Positions 14,168 through 21,981 of a DNA stretch of 21,981 nt are shown piece by piece. This DNA is from Tannerellaceae bacterium. Lineage in GTDB: Bacteria; Bacteroidota; Bacteroidia; Bacteroidales; Tannerellaceae. The DNA lies in assembly GCA_031284275.1 (NCBI GenBank), contig JAITAD010000030.1, forward strand, positions 1 through 21,981. Reading direction: 5' to 3'. Below the pieces are notes generated by a model, which did not search any database, was not told the origin of the DNA, and saw only the letters and a program-made list of their open reading frames with translations. A program made the translations under genes and the position numbers. Position 1 is the first letter of the stretch. Every line of letters begins with the position of its first letter.

Positions 14168-16315
14168 TCAGTAGAAACGGATACGTGAATCCTCCACCTC
14201 TGCCTTGTCTATCAGCGTCTGTATCAGTTGGTACTGGTAACGATAGCCGTTGGTACGGTTCATGATTACGGCCTGCTGATGCTCGTCAAGAACTTCCGCC
14301 TGTTCGGAAACGTTACGGCGAACCACCTCGAAGACATGCACCCCTACGGCGCTTGACACAGGCGCACTCACCTGACCCGGCTCGGACAGCGATATCAGCG
14401 CATTCAATTTCGGCGCCGAACCGATACCCACGATGCGCGACGTATTGAAACCCACGAACTTGGCGGAGTCTATCCGGCCTTGGTTCATCACTGCGGCATA
14501 GTCGTTGAGAGACGTCAGGTGGCGGGATTCCAGATCCTTGACCATCTGTTCGCCCTTCTTCTCCAAAATGAGTTCCTGACGCAGAGAAGCCGACAAAGAC
14601 TCGTCAAGCGGACGGTAACCTTCTTCCAGAGACGCCGTTACGGCCGCTACGATGAAACGGTTGTCACACTCGAATATCTCCGAGATATCCCCTTTGTCGT
14701 GCTCGAACGCCCAACGCACCACCTGACGTGTCCCCTTGATAGACTCCAACGTCTGGTCGGATACCGTCACCTGAACATCCGTTCGCAAACGGTAACCGGC
14801 CTCCGCTGCGGCGGTACGGAAACTGTCCACCCGATTGTTGGCGGCCACGTAGCGATTGAGGGCGTTATAGATATTGCTGTACGTCGTCGAACTCGGCGAT
14901 ACGCTGATGGTGATGTCCGCCACCTTATACTTCGTCACCTCCGCCGTCCGCTCCGTCACTTTCACCAGATGCGTCCCGTAGAGAGACTTCACCGACTTCA
15001 CCTCACCCGGCTTGGCGGCGAAGATAGAGTCCTTGAACTCAGCGTTCAGGCTCTGCAACGCCGACGTCTCGGTGAACCAACCCAAGTCCCCCGCTTTCTC
15101 GGACGACTGACGGTCTTGGGAGAGGGACGAGGCCAGAACGCCGAAGTCGGAGCCTTGGCGAAGCGCCTCCCTGATACTGTCTGCACGCGCCGACACCTCC
15201 TCTTCCGTCTTCCCGCCGACAAGGATATGGCTCACTTTCACGGAATCGGGGCCTTTCTTCGTGTCTATAAGTTTGAACATCCGGTAAGCGTCGTTCTCGA
15301 AGAACGGCTCGCAGGCCACGCCTTGCTCCGCCGTAGCGAGGTATGACTTCACCGACTCGTCGAATGACGACAGCGCGACGAAGACCTCCGTATAGGGAAC
15401 GTCCGAACGCTCGTTCACAAGGTCGGCCACCTCTTCCGATGCGGCGAACTCCTCCCGGATACCGTCTATTTCCTTGCGCACCTCCTCGTAGTCTTCCGTA
15501 CTGGGGACGATATCCACCGCTATGTAGTCTATCACCTGCGCCTTTTGCTGAGGATAACGTTCCCGATACTGCTTGTAGCGTTTCTTCACCTCGCCGGAGC
15601 TGATCGATACCGACGAATCAGGAACCGACGTGAACGGCTGTGTCGTGAACAGGATATCCGCCGTGCTCGACGTTTCCGCTATGCGGTTGCGAGCGTCAAG
15701 GATGTTGGCGGTGATGGCTTTGGTCACCAGAGAGGTATATTTTTCTTCCAGACGTTGCTGTTTCACCGTCTTCTCCCAGAAAAGCCAGAATGTACGCAAC
15801 GAGCGCAACTGTTCCTGTTGGTCGGCAGGCGCTGCGGCGATATTTTCCTCGTCTATGGCTTTGAGCAGTTGGAGCAGAGAACTTTTGCTGAAGCGGCCTT
15901 CCGCATCACGGAACATCGGCATTTGCAGGATCATCGGTGAGATATGCTCCCCCTGTACCATGTCAAAGAGTTCTTCCGGCGTCACGCGCATCCCCAACGA
16001 CGCCACTTCGGCGCCCAACACGCTCTCGCGCACCATCGTCGTATAGACCGACTCCCTGATTTGGACGGATATGTCTTCCGACAGCGAGCTGTTGCCCGAC
16101 TGCAACTTGTACATCTCCGTCATCTCGTCTATCCGTTTCTGGTAGTCCTGAATGGTTATCGTCTCACCGTTCACCACCGCCACTTTCTCCTGAGACTGCC
16201 GAAAGAACGACGAGCCGGAATTGAGGAAGTCCCCGATGATAAATGCGAACAGCGCCAACCCTACGACGCCCACCAGCAGACCTGCCCTGCTCCTGATCTT
16301 TTCAAGTGTAGCCAT
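14168..16315 (-). CDS. ppiD: PpiD/SurA-type periplasmic peptidyl-prolyl isomerase chaperone
   Basis: An inner-membrane-anchored folding factor for exported proteins. The 715-residue product has a signal anchor (about 12-30, GLLVGVVGLALFAFIIGDF) and a SurA_N-type chaperone region (about 43-240, starting VAVVNGETITIQDYQKRIDE). A parvulin rotamase domain follows at about 357-457 (SVKVSHILVGG, FGVLASSLSQD, GDLGWFTE, GEVKSVKSLYGTHLVKV). A second, less clear parvulin-like half comes near the C-terminus (about 560-690). The layout is that of PpiD in other Bacteroidota. It has its own promoter at 16348-16355 and leads into pyrF. Confidence 0.92.
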   Translation of the reverse strand: MATLEKIRSRAGLLVGVVGLALFAFIIGDFLNSGSSFFRQSQEKVAVVNGETITIQDYQKRIDEMTEMYKLQSGNSSLSEDISVQIRESVYTTMVRESVLGAEVASLGMRVTPEELFDMVQGEHISPMILQMPMFRDAEGRFSKSSLLQLLKAIDEENIAAAPADQQEQLRSLRTFWLFWEKTVKQQRLEEKYTSLVTKAITANILDARNRIAETSSTADILFTTQPFTSVPDSSVSISSGEVKKRYKQYRERYPQQKAQVIDYIAVDIVPSTEDYEEVRKEIDGIREEFAASEEVADLVNERSDVPYTEVFVALSSFDESVKSYLATAEQGVACEPFFENDAYRMFKLIDTKKGPDSVKVSHILVGGKTEEEVSARADSIREALRQGSDFGVLASSLSQDRQSSEKAGDLGWFTETSALQSLNAEFKDSIFAAKPGEVKSVKSLYGTHLVKVTERTAEVTKYKVADITISVSPSSTTYSNIYNALNRYVAANNRVDSFRTAAAEAGYRLRTDVQVTVSDQTLESIKGTRQVVRWAFEHDKGDISEIFECDNRFIVAAVTASLEEGYRPLDESLSASLRQELILEKKGEQMVKDLESRHLTSLNDYAAVMNQGRIDSAKFVGFNTSRIVGIGSAPKLNALISLSEPGQVSAPVSSAVGVHVFEVVRRNVSEQAEVLDEHQQAVIMNRTNGYRYQYQLIQTLIDKAEVEDSRIRFY

Positions 16316-16347
16316 TATATCTGTACTCTCTTTTTTCTTTCGAGCCG

Positions 16348-16355
16348 CAAAGCTA
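16348..16355 (-). promoter_or_regulatory. Promoter -7 box of ppiD-pyrF
   Basis: On the minus strand TAGCTTTG followed by CGGC, in the 82-bp gap between priA and ppiD, 32 bases before ATG 16315. A matching TTTG at the -33 position is not evident. Confidence 0.5.
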
Positions 16356-16397
16356 ATGAAAAACTATCGACACCGCTCTTCCTTGCGATGCGATTTT

Positions 16398-18398
16398 CTA
16401 CACATCGACGTCGTAGTGAACCGTCACCTGCCCCGATGCGGGATGAGAACGCATCTCCTTGCGCACTGACGACAGTAACCTCCGCAACTGCGACGGAGAG
16501 GCCGACGTCTCCGTTTTGAGAACGATATGACGGATATGTAACCGCTGAAGACGGGTAATCACCGGCGGTACCGGCCCCAGCACGCGCTCCCCGAGACTTG
16601 TACGGAGCCGTGCCCCATATGCGGCGGCGAAAGACTCCAACTTATCCTCCTGACGCGAACGCAGCACCAGCGTCAGCAGACGGTAATAGGGCGGATAGTG
16701 AAACATCCGCCGCTCCGACAGTTGAGACGACGCCATCGCCACGTAGTCCGACTCCTCCACCATGCGGATTAGCGGATGGGACGACTGGGACGTTTGCACT
16801 ATCACGACGCCGCGACTGTGACGACGGCCTGCGCGACCCCCCACCTGCGTCATCAACTGAAAGGCGCGTTCGTGTGCGCGAAAGTCCGGATAGTTCATCA
16901 GACTGTCGGCCGAGAGGATACCCACCGTCGAGACCTTGCCGAAGTCCAACCCTTTGGCTATCATCTGCGTACCGATGAGTATATCCGCTTCGCCGCGAGA
17001 GAATCCCGTCAGGATACGCTCGTACGACGCACGCGTGCGGGCTGTATCCACGTCGAGCCGAGCTATGCGGGCGCTGGGAAAAAGAGCCGACGTCTCCTCT
17101 TCCACCTTTTCCGTCCCGAAACCCGGGGTACGCAACTCCCCCGCGCCACATTCGGGGCACCTTGTCGGCATCGACACGCTGTATCCGCAGTAGTGGCACA
17201 CCAGACGGCCGCTACCCTTGTGGTAGGTCAGGCTCACGTCACAATGAGCGCAGTGGGGAGACCACCCGCATCCCTGACATTCCACCCACGGCGAGAAGCC
17301 TCGACGGTTTTGAAACAGTATCACCTGTTCGCCCGCTGACAGACCTTCGCGCATCCGATCAATGAGCAGGGGAGAGAAGAGCGGATGCCGCATCACCTTG
17401 CGCCGGCGTTCGTCACGAACGTCCACCGTTACGATGTGCGGAAGGAGGCTGTCCCCGTAACGCACTTTGAGTTCCACGAGGCCGTACTTCCCCGTTGTGG
17501 CATTGTGATACGTCTCCAGCGAAGGAGTGGCCGAACCTAACAGCGTCTTCGCTCCGTGCATCGATGCCAACACGGTCGCCGCGCTTCGGGCATGGTAACG
17601 CGGCGCAGGGTCCTGCTGCTTGTAACTCGTCTCATGCTCCTCGTCCACCACCACCAACCCCAGATGCGAGAACGGCAGGAAGAGCGCCGAGCGGACGCCC
17701 AACACCACGCGCGGCGAGTCGTCACTCAGCAGCGTACTCCAGACTGCGCTGCGATCCTTGTCGGAGAACTTGGAATGATACGCCAGCAGACGATCCCCGA
17801 AAAGACGGCGAAGACGAACCGTCAGCTGCGCCGTCACCGCGATTTCCGGCAGCAGGTAGAGCGCCTGTTCTCCGCGGGATAGCGTCTCCGCTATCAACCG
17901 GGCGTATATCTCCGTCTTCCCACCTGAGGTCACCCCATGCAACAGGCACACCTCTTTCGTCCTGAACGACTCGCGAATACCCGCAAACGCCGCCTCCTGA
18001 GCAGCGCTCAGCACGACCGTACCACCCGACTCGAAAACCTCGCCGCCTTTCTTCCCCGCAAAAACGAATCCTTTGCCCCCACCCGGAACGGCCGCCTTGT
18101 ACACCTCACCGCAACTGCACAGATAATAGTCCGCCAGCCACTGCCAGAACCGCACTTGGAGAGGCCTGACCACCGGATGCTCGTCAAGAACCGCCATCAC
18201 GTCCTTCAACTGCACCCCCTCCGGCGCCGCACCCCGCCGCACCTCCGTCACGAGCGCCGTACAGACGCGGCTCCGGCCGAACGGCACCGTCACGCGGCAA
18301 CCGGCCTGAACCGACTGCGACACCCCCGCCGGCAACCGGTAGAGGAAACGGCCGGGAACCGGAACAGGCAGCAAAGCCTCTACGAGCGTCTCGCACAT
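16398..18398 (-). CDS. priA: Primosomal protein N' (replication restart helicase), shortened
   Basis: A 3'-5' superfamily 2 helicase that reloads the replisome at stalled forks. The 666-residue product has the 3'-DNA-binding domain (1 to about 105), helicase lobe 1 with Walker A GVTSGGKTE (Lys161) and Walker B VVDEEH (about 250-255), and motif GSATPSLET. It also has an eight-cysteine zinc region (CQGCG, CAHC, CHYCG, CPECG), motifs V/VI (GTQMIAKGLDF, TQVGGRAGR) and the C-terminal domain. E. coli PriA has Walker A Lys at 230, so about 69 residues are missing ahead of it. YYLCSCGEVYKAAVPGG runs almost directly into the helicase, and the winged-helix domain appears absent. The ORF is continuous with no sign of a frameshift. 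It lies 10 bp after the glycosyltransferase gene, at the end of an operon. Confidence 0.93.
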   Translation of the reverse strand: MCETLVEALLPVPVPGRFLYRLPAGVSQSVQAGCRVTVPFGRSRVCTALVTEVRRGAAPEGVQLKDVMAVLDEHPVVRPLQVRFWQWLADYYLCSCGEVYKAAVPGGGKGFVFAGKKGGEVFESGGTVVLSAAQEAAFAGIRESFRTKEVCLLHGVTSGGKTEIYARLIAETLSRGEQALYLLPEIAVTAQLTVRLRRLFGDRLLAYHSKFSDKDRSAVWSTLLSDDSPRVVLGVRSALFLPFSHLGLVVVDEEHETSYKQQDPAPRYHARSAATVLASMHGAKTLLGSATPSLETYHNATTGKYGLVELKVRYGDSLLPHIVTVDVRDERRRKVMRHPLFSPLLIDRMREGLSAGEQVILFQNRRGFSPWVECQGCGWSPHCAHCDVSLTYHKGSGRLVCHYCGYSVSMPTRCPECGAGELRTPGFGTEKVEEETSALFPSARIARLDVDTARTRASYERILTGFSRGEADILIGTQMIAKGLDFGKVSTVGILSADSLMNYPDFRAHERAFQLMTQVGGRAGRRHSRGVVIVQTSQSSHPLIRMVEESDYVAMASSQLSERRMFHYPPYYRLLTLVLRSRQEDKLESFAAAYGARLRTSLGERVLGPVPPVITRLQRLHIRHIVLKTETSASPSQLRRLLSSVRKEMRSHPASGQVTVHYDVDV

Positions 18399-18408
18399 CG
18401 CTCCGCCG

Positions 18409-19362
18409 CTACAGCTCCTTGTCTATCGTGTAACTGTTACGCTGCGACGAGTTACGCACTATCAGTTCCCCCATGAACCCCGTCAAGAACAGTTGGGTGC
18501 CCACTATCATCCCCGTCAGCGAGATATAGAAGAACGGCGAGTTCGTCACCAACGGACGCAACGTCACCGCATCGGACATCATCGACGCCAGCTTCGCCGA
18601 CAGGACGATCACCAACGCCACGAAACCCACCATAAACATCGCCGTACCCAACACCCCGAAGAAATGCATCGGCTTCTTGCCGAACCGCGACGTGAACCAC
18701 AGCGTTATCAGATCAAGGTAACCGTTGAAGAAACGGCTCACCCCGAACTTCGTCCGCCCGTATTTGCGCGCCTGATGCTGTACCGTTTTCTCCGTGATAC
18801 GGCGGAAACCCGCTATACGCGCCAGATAAGGGATGTACCGATGCATGTCGTTATACACCTCTATGCTCTTTACCACACGGCTACTGTACGCTTTCAGGCC
18901 GCAGTTGAAGTCATGCAGCGGCAAGCCCGAGAACTTGCGCGCCGTAGCGTTGAACAGTTTCGTCGGTATCGTCTTCGAGAGCGGGTCGTAACGTTTCTTT
19001 TTCCAACCCGAGACAAGGTCGTAACCCTCTTCCCTTATCATCCGGTACAGCGACGGTATCTCATCCGGGCTGTCCTGCAAGTCGGCGTCCATCGTTATCA
19101 CCACCTCACCCGTTGCGCGACGGAAACCGCAGTGCAACGCCGGTGATTTGCCGTAGTTCCGACGAAAACGGATCCCCGCTATGCGACGGTCATCACCGTG
19201 AAACCCTTCTATAAGCTCCCATGAGCCGTCCTGACTCCCGTCGTCCACGTAAATCACCTCATAGCTCAGGCCTTCCGATTCCAACACCCCGCGAAGACGC
19301 GTATTCAGCTCCGGCAACGACTCCGCCTCGTTGTAGAGCGGTATGACGATGGAGATATCCAT
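18409..19362 (-). CDS. Family 2 glycosyltransferase, polyprenyl-phosphate type
   Basis: A membrane enzyme probably moving a sugar from a nucleotide donor to a lipid phosphate (GtrB/ArnC/DPM1-like). The 317-residue product begins ISIVIPLYNEAESLPELN, has VIYVDDGSQDGSW (about 37-48) and the donor/metal site ITMDADLQDSPDE (about 89-101). It then has HDFNCGLKAYSSRVV (about 150-164), RKYGRTKFGVSRFFNG (about 199-214) and two membrane helices (about 233-257 and 277-299). I set the start at ATG 19362, giving MDISIVIP; the open frame continues upstream, but those residues are not part of the family. It lies between recJ (19 bp) and priA (10 bp). The sugar cannot be predicted. Confidence 0.9.
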   Translation of the reverse strand: MDISIVIPLYNEAESLPELNTRLRGVLESEGLSYEVIYVDDGSQDGSWELIEGFHGDDRRIAGIRFRRNYGKSPALHCGFRRATGEVVITMDADLQDSPDEIPSLYRMIREEGYDLVSGWKKKRYDPLSKTIPTKLFNATARKFSGLPLHDFNCGLKAYSSRVVKSIEVYNDMHRYIPYLARIAGFRRITEKTVQHQARKYGRTKFGVSRFFNGYLDLITLWFTSRFGKKPMHFFGVLGTAMFMVGFVALVIVLSAKLASMMSDAVTLRPLVTNSPFFYISLTGMIVGTQLFLTGFMGELIVRNSSQRNSYTIDKEL

Positions 19363-19381
19363 ATACGTAGTTTTTTCTGAT

Positions 19382-21097
19382 TTACGGGTGCGTCGAGCGT
19401 ATATCCTTGATAAGAAGCTGTACCGCGCCGTTTCGGCGGGCGAACTCCTCCACCGTATAGCACACATGGAACGGGTTGCCGCTTCTCACCGTCGGCAGGT
19501 AACGGCTCATGTTGAAGCCGATGGCGTTTATCGGCGTACCTACCGTATCGTCCGTAAGGCCCAAACGCAGATGCTCGTTCTCCTTACCTACGCAGTGACC
19601 GCGGCCTGAGTCGCGGACGTTCGGCGTATAGAACACCGGAACATGGTTATCCTGGCCGAACGGACTCAACCGTTTGATGTCAGACAGCAGTTCGAACGTC
19701 ACCTCGCGCAGCGGCAAGGTTGCGTCTATCGCTATGTGCGGCGACATCACGAACTCCTCCGCCTCCACCAAACGCTGAAAGCGCTCCGTGAACGCCGGAA
19801 GATTCTCCGGACGGAGCGACAGACCTACCGCATAAGGATGGCCCCCGAAGTTCTCCACCAGATCACGGCACTCCTCTATCGTCTTGTACACGTCGAACGC
19901 CCCGTGGGAGCGCGCCGAGCCCGTTATCATCTCCGGGGAACGCGAGAAGATGATCACCGGACGGTGGTACGTCTCCGCCAATCGCGACGCCACGATGCCT
20001 ATCACCCCCTTGTGCCACTTCGGGTTGTATATCACTATCGACTTGTTGCTCTCCAGATGGCCCTCCGACACCGCAGCGTACGCCTCTTCCGTTATACGTT
20101 TGTCCACCTCACGGCGTTCCTCGTTGTAGCGGTTTATCTCCTGGCTTTTATCCGCCACCTCCTTACGGTCTTTCAGCAGAAGCAGCGCCACCGACTCACG
20201 ACCGTTCTCCATTCGACCCGAAGCGTTCAGCAACGGGCCTATCTTGAACACAAGGTCACCCGTAGAGATGTTGCGTTTCCCCCCTATCCCGCAGATATCT
20301 ATGATACCCTTGATGCCCGGACAGGGGGAATAGTTGATCCGGCGCAACCCGTTGTACGCCAGTATGCGGTTCTCCCCTATGATAGGCACGATATCCGCCG
20401 CTATGCTCACCGCCACAAGATCCAAAAATACCTCCAGCTCGCTGATAGGCAAACCGTTACTCCTCAGGAAACCCTGCATGAACTTGAACGCCACCCCGCA
20501 ACCGCAGAGATGGTCGAACGGATACTGCGAACCCGGACATTTCGTGTCCAGTATCGCCGACGCCGATGGGATGGCATCGTCCGGACGGTGATGGTCGCAG
20601 ACGATAACGTCTATGCCCAACGCTTGGGCGCGCGCTATCTGATCTACCGACTTCACCCCGCAATCCAGCGTGATGACCAGCGTCACGCCATGATCCGCCG
20701 CATACTGCACCCCTTGGAAGGAAAACCCCGAACCCTCCTCGTAACGGTCGGGGATATAGTAGTCCAACGACGACGTGTAGCGACGAAGGCACTTGTACAC
20801 CAATGCGACAGCCGTTATACCGTCCGCATCGTAATCGCCGTACACCAGTATCTTCTCCCGACGCGTCAAGGCCGTGTTCAGGCGCGTCACCGCCGACTCC
20901 ATGTTAGCCATCAGGAATGGATCATGAAGGTCCTTCAAGTCGGGATTCAGGAAGCGCTCCGCTTCCTCCGTCGACCATACTCCGCGTTGCGCCAACAGCA
21001 ATCCCACCACTGGGTGGAGCGACAGCGACGACGATATCTCCTTCCCCTTATCCCGTTGTTCCTGTGTCGAAGGCAGTAAAACCCATTTGTTCTCCAT
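19382..21097 (-). CDS. recJ: Single-stranded-DNA-specific 5'-3' exonuclease RecJ
   Basis: Degrades single-stranded DNA 5' to 3' in recombination and repair; a DHH-family enzyme using Mn/Mg. The 571-residue product carries the metal motifs in order: VYGDYDADGITA (about 85-96), TLDCGVKS (about 143-150), VCDHHRP (about 166-172) and the LCGCGVAFKF helix (about 197-206). Next are NASGRMENGRES, the DHHA1-type region HKGVIGIVASRLAE with GSARSHGAFD and FGGHPYAVGLSL, and a C-terminal OB-like domain. Length is normal. The start ATG 21097 lies within the 3' end of the carbonic-anhydrase gene (50-bp overlap), so translation may be coupled. priA and recJ in one operon would pair two replication-repair functions. 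Confidence 0.95.
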   Translation of the reverse strand: MENKWVLLPSTQEQRDKGKEISSSLSLHPVVGLLLAQRGVWSTEEAERFLNPDLKDLHDPFLMANMESAVTRLNTALTRREKILVYGDYDADGITAVALVYKCLRRYTSSLDYYIPDRYEEGSGFSFQGVQYAADHGVTLVITLDCGVKSVDQIARAQALGIDVIVCDHHRPDDAIPSASAILDTKCPGSQYPFDHLCGCGVAFKFMQGFLRSNGLPISELEVFLDLVAVSIAADIVPIIGENRILAYNGLRRINYSPCPGIKGIIDICGIGGKRNISTGDLVFKIGPLLNASGRMENGRESVALLLLKDRKEVADKSQEINRYNEERREVDKRITEEAYAAVSEGHLESNKSIVIYNPKWHKGVIGIVASRLAETYHRPVIIFSRSPEMITGSARSHGAFDVYKTIEECRDLVENFGGHPYAVGLSLRPENLPAFTERFQRLVEAEEFVMSPHIAIDATLPLREVTFELLSDIKRLSPFGQDNHVPVFYTPNVRDSGRGHCVGKENEHLRLGLTDDTVGTPINAIGFNMSRYLPTVRSGNPFHVCYTVEEFARRNGAVQLLIKDIRSTHP

Positions 21098-21629
21098 TTA
21101 TTTTCGTGTTGTTCTCTTCTTCGTACCACGAGGCGTACATCCGGTAGTTCCGCGCTATCCTGCCGTTGATCTCCGCCGACTGGACGGCGTCCACCTCCTT
21201 CACGAAACGCGCCGGGACACCTGCGTATATCGCACCTGCCGGTATCTCCGTCCCGCTCAACACCACCGACCCCGCCGCCACTATCGCCCCCGCACCCACC
21301 ACGGCACCGTCCAGCACCACCGACCCCATCCCTATCAGTGCCCCCCTTTTTATCTTCGCCCCGTGTATCGTCACGTTATGCCCTATCGACACCTCGTCTT
21401 CTATCTCGATTACCGACTTCTCGTACAGCGTATGCAGCACCGCACCGTCTTGGATATTCACGCCGTTACCGATACGTATCGTATTGACGTCCCCCCGTAT
21501 CACCGCCCCGTACCACACGCTGCATTCGTCACCCATTTCCACGTCGCCTATCAGCGCCGCCGTCTCTGCCAGAAAGCATCCCGCACCCATACGGGGCATC
21601 TTCCCCCTAACCGGCCTCACCGTCGCCAT
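21048..21629 (-). CDS. Gamma-carbonic anhydrase family protein (hexapeptide repeat)
   Basis: A left-handed beta-helix trimer of the YrdA/PaaY/Cam group, probably zinc-dependent carbonic anhydrase or a relative. The 193-residue product shows hexapeptide repeats through residues about 20-125 (IGDVEMGDECSVWYGAVIRG, VSIGHNVTIHGAKI, GALIGMGSVVLDGAVVG) and the three His ligands at about 66, 84 and 89, then GVPARFVKEV. The usual family end is near NYRMYASWYEE (about 163-173); the following 20 residues lie in the recJ overlap and look like read-through. The first gene of the recJ-GT2-priA operon, read from the promoter near 21780. Enzyme activity is unproven for many family members. Confidence 0.92.
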   Translation of the reverse strand: MATVRPVRGKMPRMGAGCFLAETAALIGDVEMGDECSVWYGAVIRGDVNTIRIGNGVNIQDGAVLHTLYEKSVIEIEDEVSIGHNVTIHGAKIKRGALIGMGSVVLDGAVVGAGAIVAAGSVVLSGTEIPAGAIYAGVPARFVKEVDAVQSAEINGRIARNYRMYASWYEEENNTKINGEQMGFTAFDTGTTG

Positions 21630-21775
21630 ACCCCTTTCACCCCTTCTTTTTTGCTTATTCCTTCCCTGTTTTTCTTCCCGCTCCCGCTCCCCCTTACGCT
21701 TTCGCTATCCGCGCCCGCTTCCGCGCCCGCGCCCCCCCCCTCTCCTCTGCCGTCGCCCTTACTTTTTTCACCCCG
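21630..21775 (-). other. Purine-rich leader of the carbonic-anhydrase operon
   Basis: About 140 bases between promoter and ATG. On the transcribed (minus) sense the segment is almost all G and A, with a run of nine G (21732-21740) and several GGGAGCGGGAGC-like repeats at about 21680-21692. I see no riboswitch and no credible ORF; open frames exist only because the sequence is low in complexity. Confidence 0.5.
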
Positions 21776-21799
21776 CAAAGCTACATCATTTTTCCCACA
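21776..21799 (-). promoter_or_regulatory. Promoter of the carbonic anhydrase-recJ-GT2-priA operon
   Basis: On the minus strand the -7 box TAGCTTTG (21776-21783), followed by CGGGG, is a full match to TAnnTTTG. Four bases upstream of it is TGTGGGAAAAAT (21788-21799), a 12-base match to the same position in the nagB promoter. The -33 position has no TTTG. Confidence 0.55.
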
Positions 21800-21830
21800 C
21801 CCCACCCACTCCCTCCCCTCCCCTCCTCCC

Positions 21831-21981
21831 TTCCTTCCCCCTCTCTTCCTTCCCCCTCTCTTCCTTCCCCCTCTCTTCCTTCCTCCTCTTTTCCTTCCTC
21901 CTCTTTTCCTTCCTCCTCTTTTCCTTCCTCCTCTTTTCCTTCCTCCTCTTTTCCTTCCTCCTCTTTTCCTTCCTCCTCTTT
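21831..21981. repeat. 15-bp minisatellite, at least ten copies, running off the window
   Basis: Three copies of TTCCTTCCCCCTCTC (21831-21875) are followed by seven perfect copies of TTCCTTCCTCCTCTT (21876-21980), and the array continues past the window edge. The strand is pure pyrimidine. A 15-bp unit keeps frame: the minus strand could read, for example, KRRKE repeats and the plus strand FLPPL repeats. A coding role in a gene beyond the window cannot be ruled out. It ends about 30 bases upstream of the promoter element at 21788-21799. Confidence 0.9.

Noticed and set aside
19643..21079. 478-residue plus-strand ORF
   Set aside because: Antisense shadow of recJ; Arg/His-rich composition typical of reversed GC-rich codons.
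21617..21805. 62-residue minus-strand ORF rich in Gly, Glu and Lys
   Set aside because: It follows from the purine-rich leader, crosses the promoter and has no family resemblance.

Overview
The window looks like chromosomal DNA of a Bacteroidota bacterium, most likely order Bacteroidales. Support comes from the gene families (a NagB-like/PIG-L fusion, DUF4271, a BspA-type leucine-rich surface protein with a sorting-type tail, type-2 PyrF, an ExbB-ExbD-TonB cluster after pdxJ) and from promoters of the Bacteroidota type (-7 box TAnnTTTG, here usually followed by CGG) with no obvious Shine-Dalgarno sites. Genus cannot be told from sequence alone.

Positions 1-2040 are an accessory, decaying region. 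They hold the 3' tail of an unidentified plus-strand gene, about 1 kb of AT-rich non-coding DNA with two families of small palindromes repeated three times in the same order, and a small unidentified ORF (1165-1491) with its own promoter and an operator-like palindrome. Next come a short, cas-less, degenerate CRISPR array (1528-1750) whose repeat is of the I-B/III kind, and a frameshifted fragment of a repeat protein containing a run of 12 G (1762-2039).

Positions 2032-8578 form one minus-strand operon of eight tightly packed or overlapping genes. In transcription order they are nagB-PIG-L, pdxJ, exbB, exbD, a TonB-like gene, DUF4271, hemD and rnpA. It joins amino-sugar metabolism, vitamin B6 synthesis, the energised outer-membrane transport motor, haem synthesis and RNase P. 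A promoter lies at 8548-8578.

Positions 8653-12962 are a single-gene unit: a strong promoter, a 1395-residue secreted BspA-like protein, and a clean intrinsic terminator. Positions 13052-16355 hold yidD (plus strand), overlapping tail to tail with pyrF, which follows a PpiD/SurA-type chaperone gene on the minus strand. Positions 16398-21799 hold a second minus-strand operon: gamma-carbonic anhydrase, recJ, a polyprenyl-phosphate-type GT2 glycosyltransferase and a shortened priA. The right edge is a 15-bp minisatellite (at least ten copies) just upstream of that operon's promoter.

Most points of interest are in the first 2 kb (array remnant, palindrome modules, small regulated ORF, pseudogene). 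Others are in protein architecture: PriA without a winged-helix segment, a NagB domain lacking the catalytic residues of the classical enzyme, and yidD separated from rnpA. I found no complete new defence or mobile system that the sequence alone can prove.
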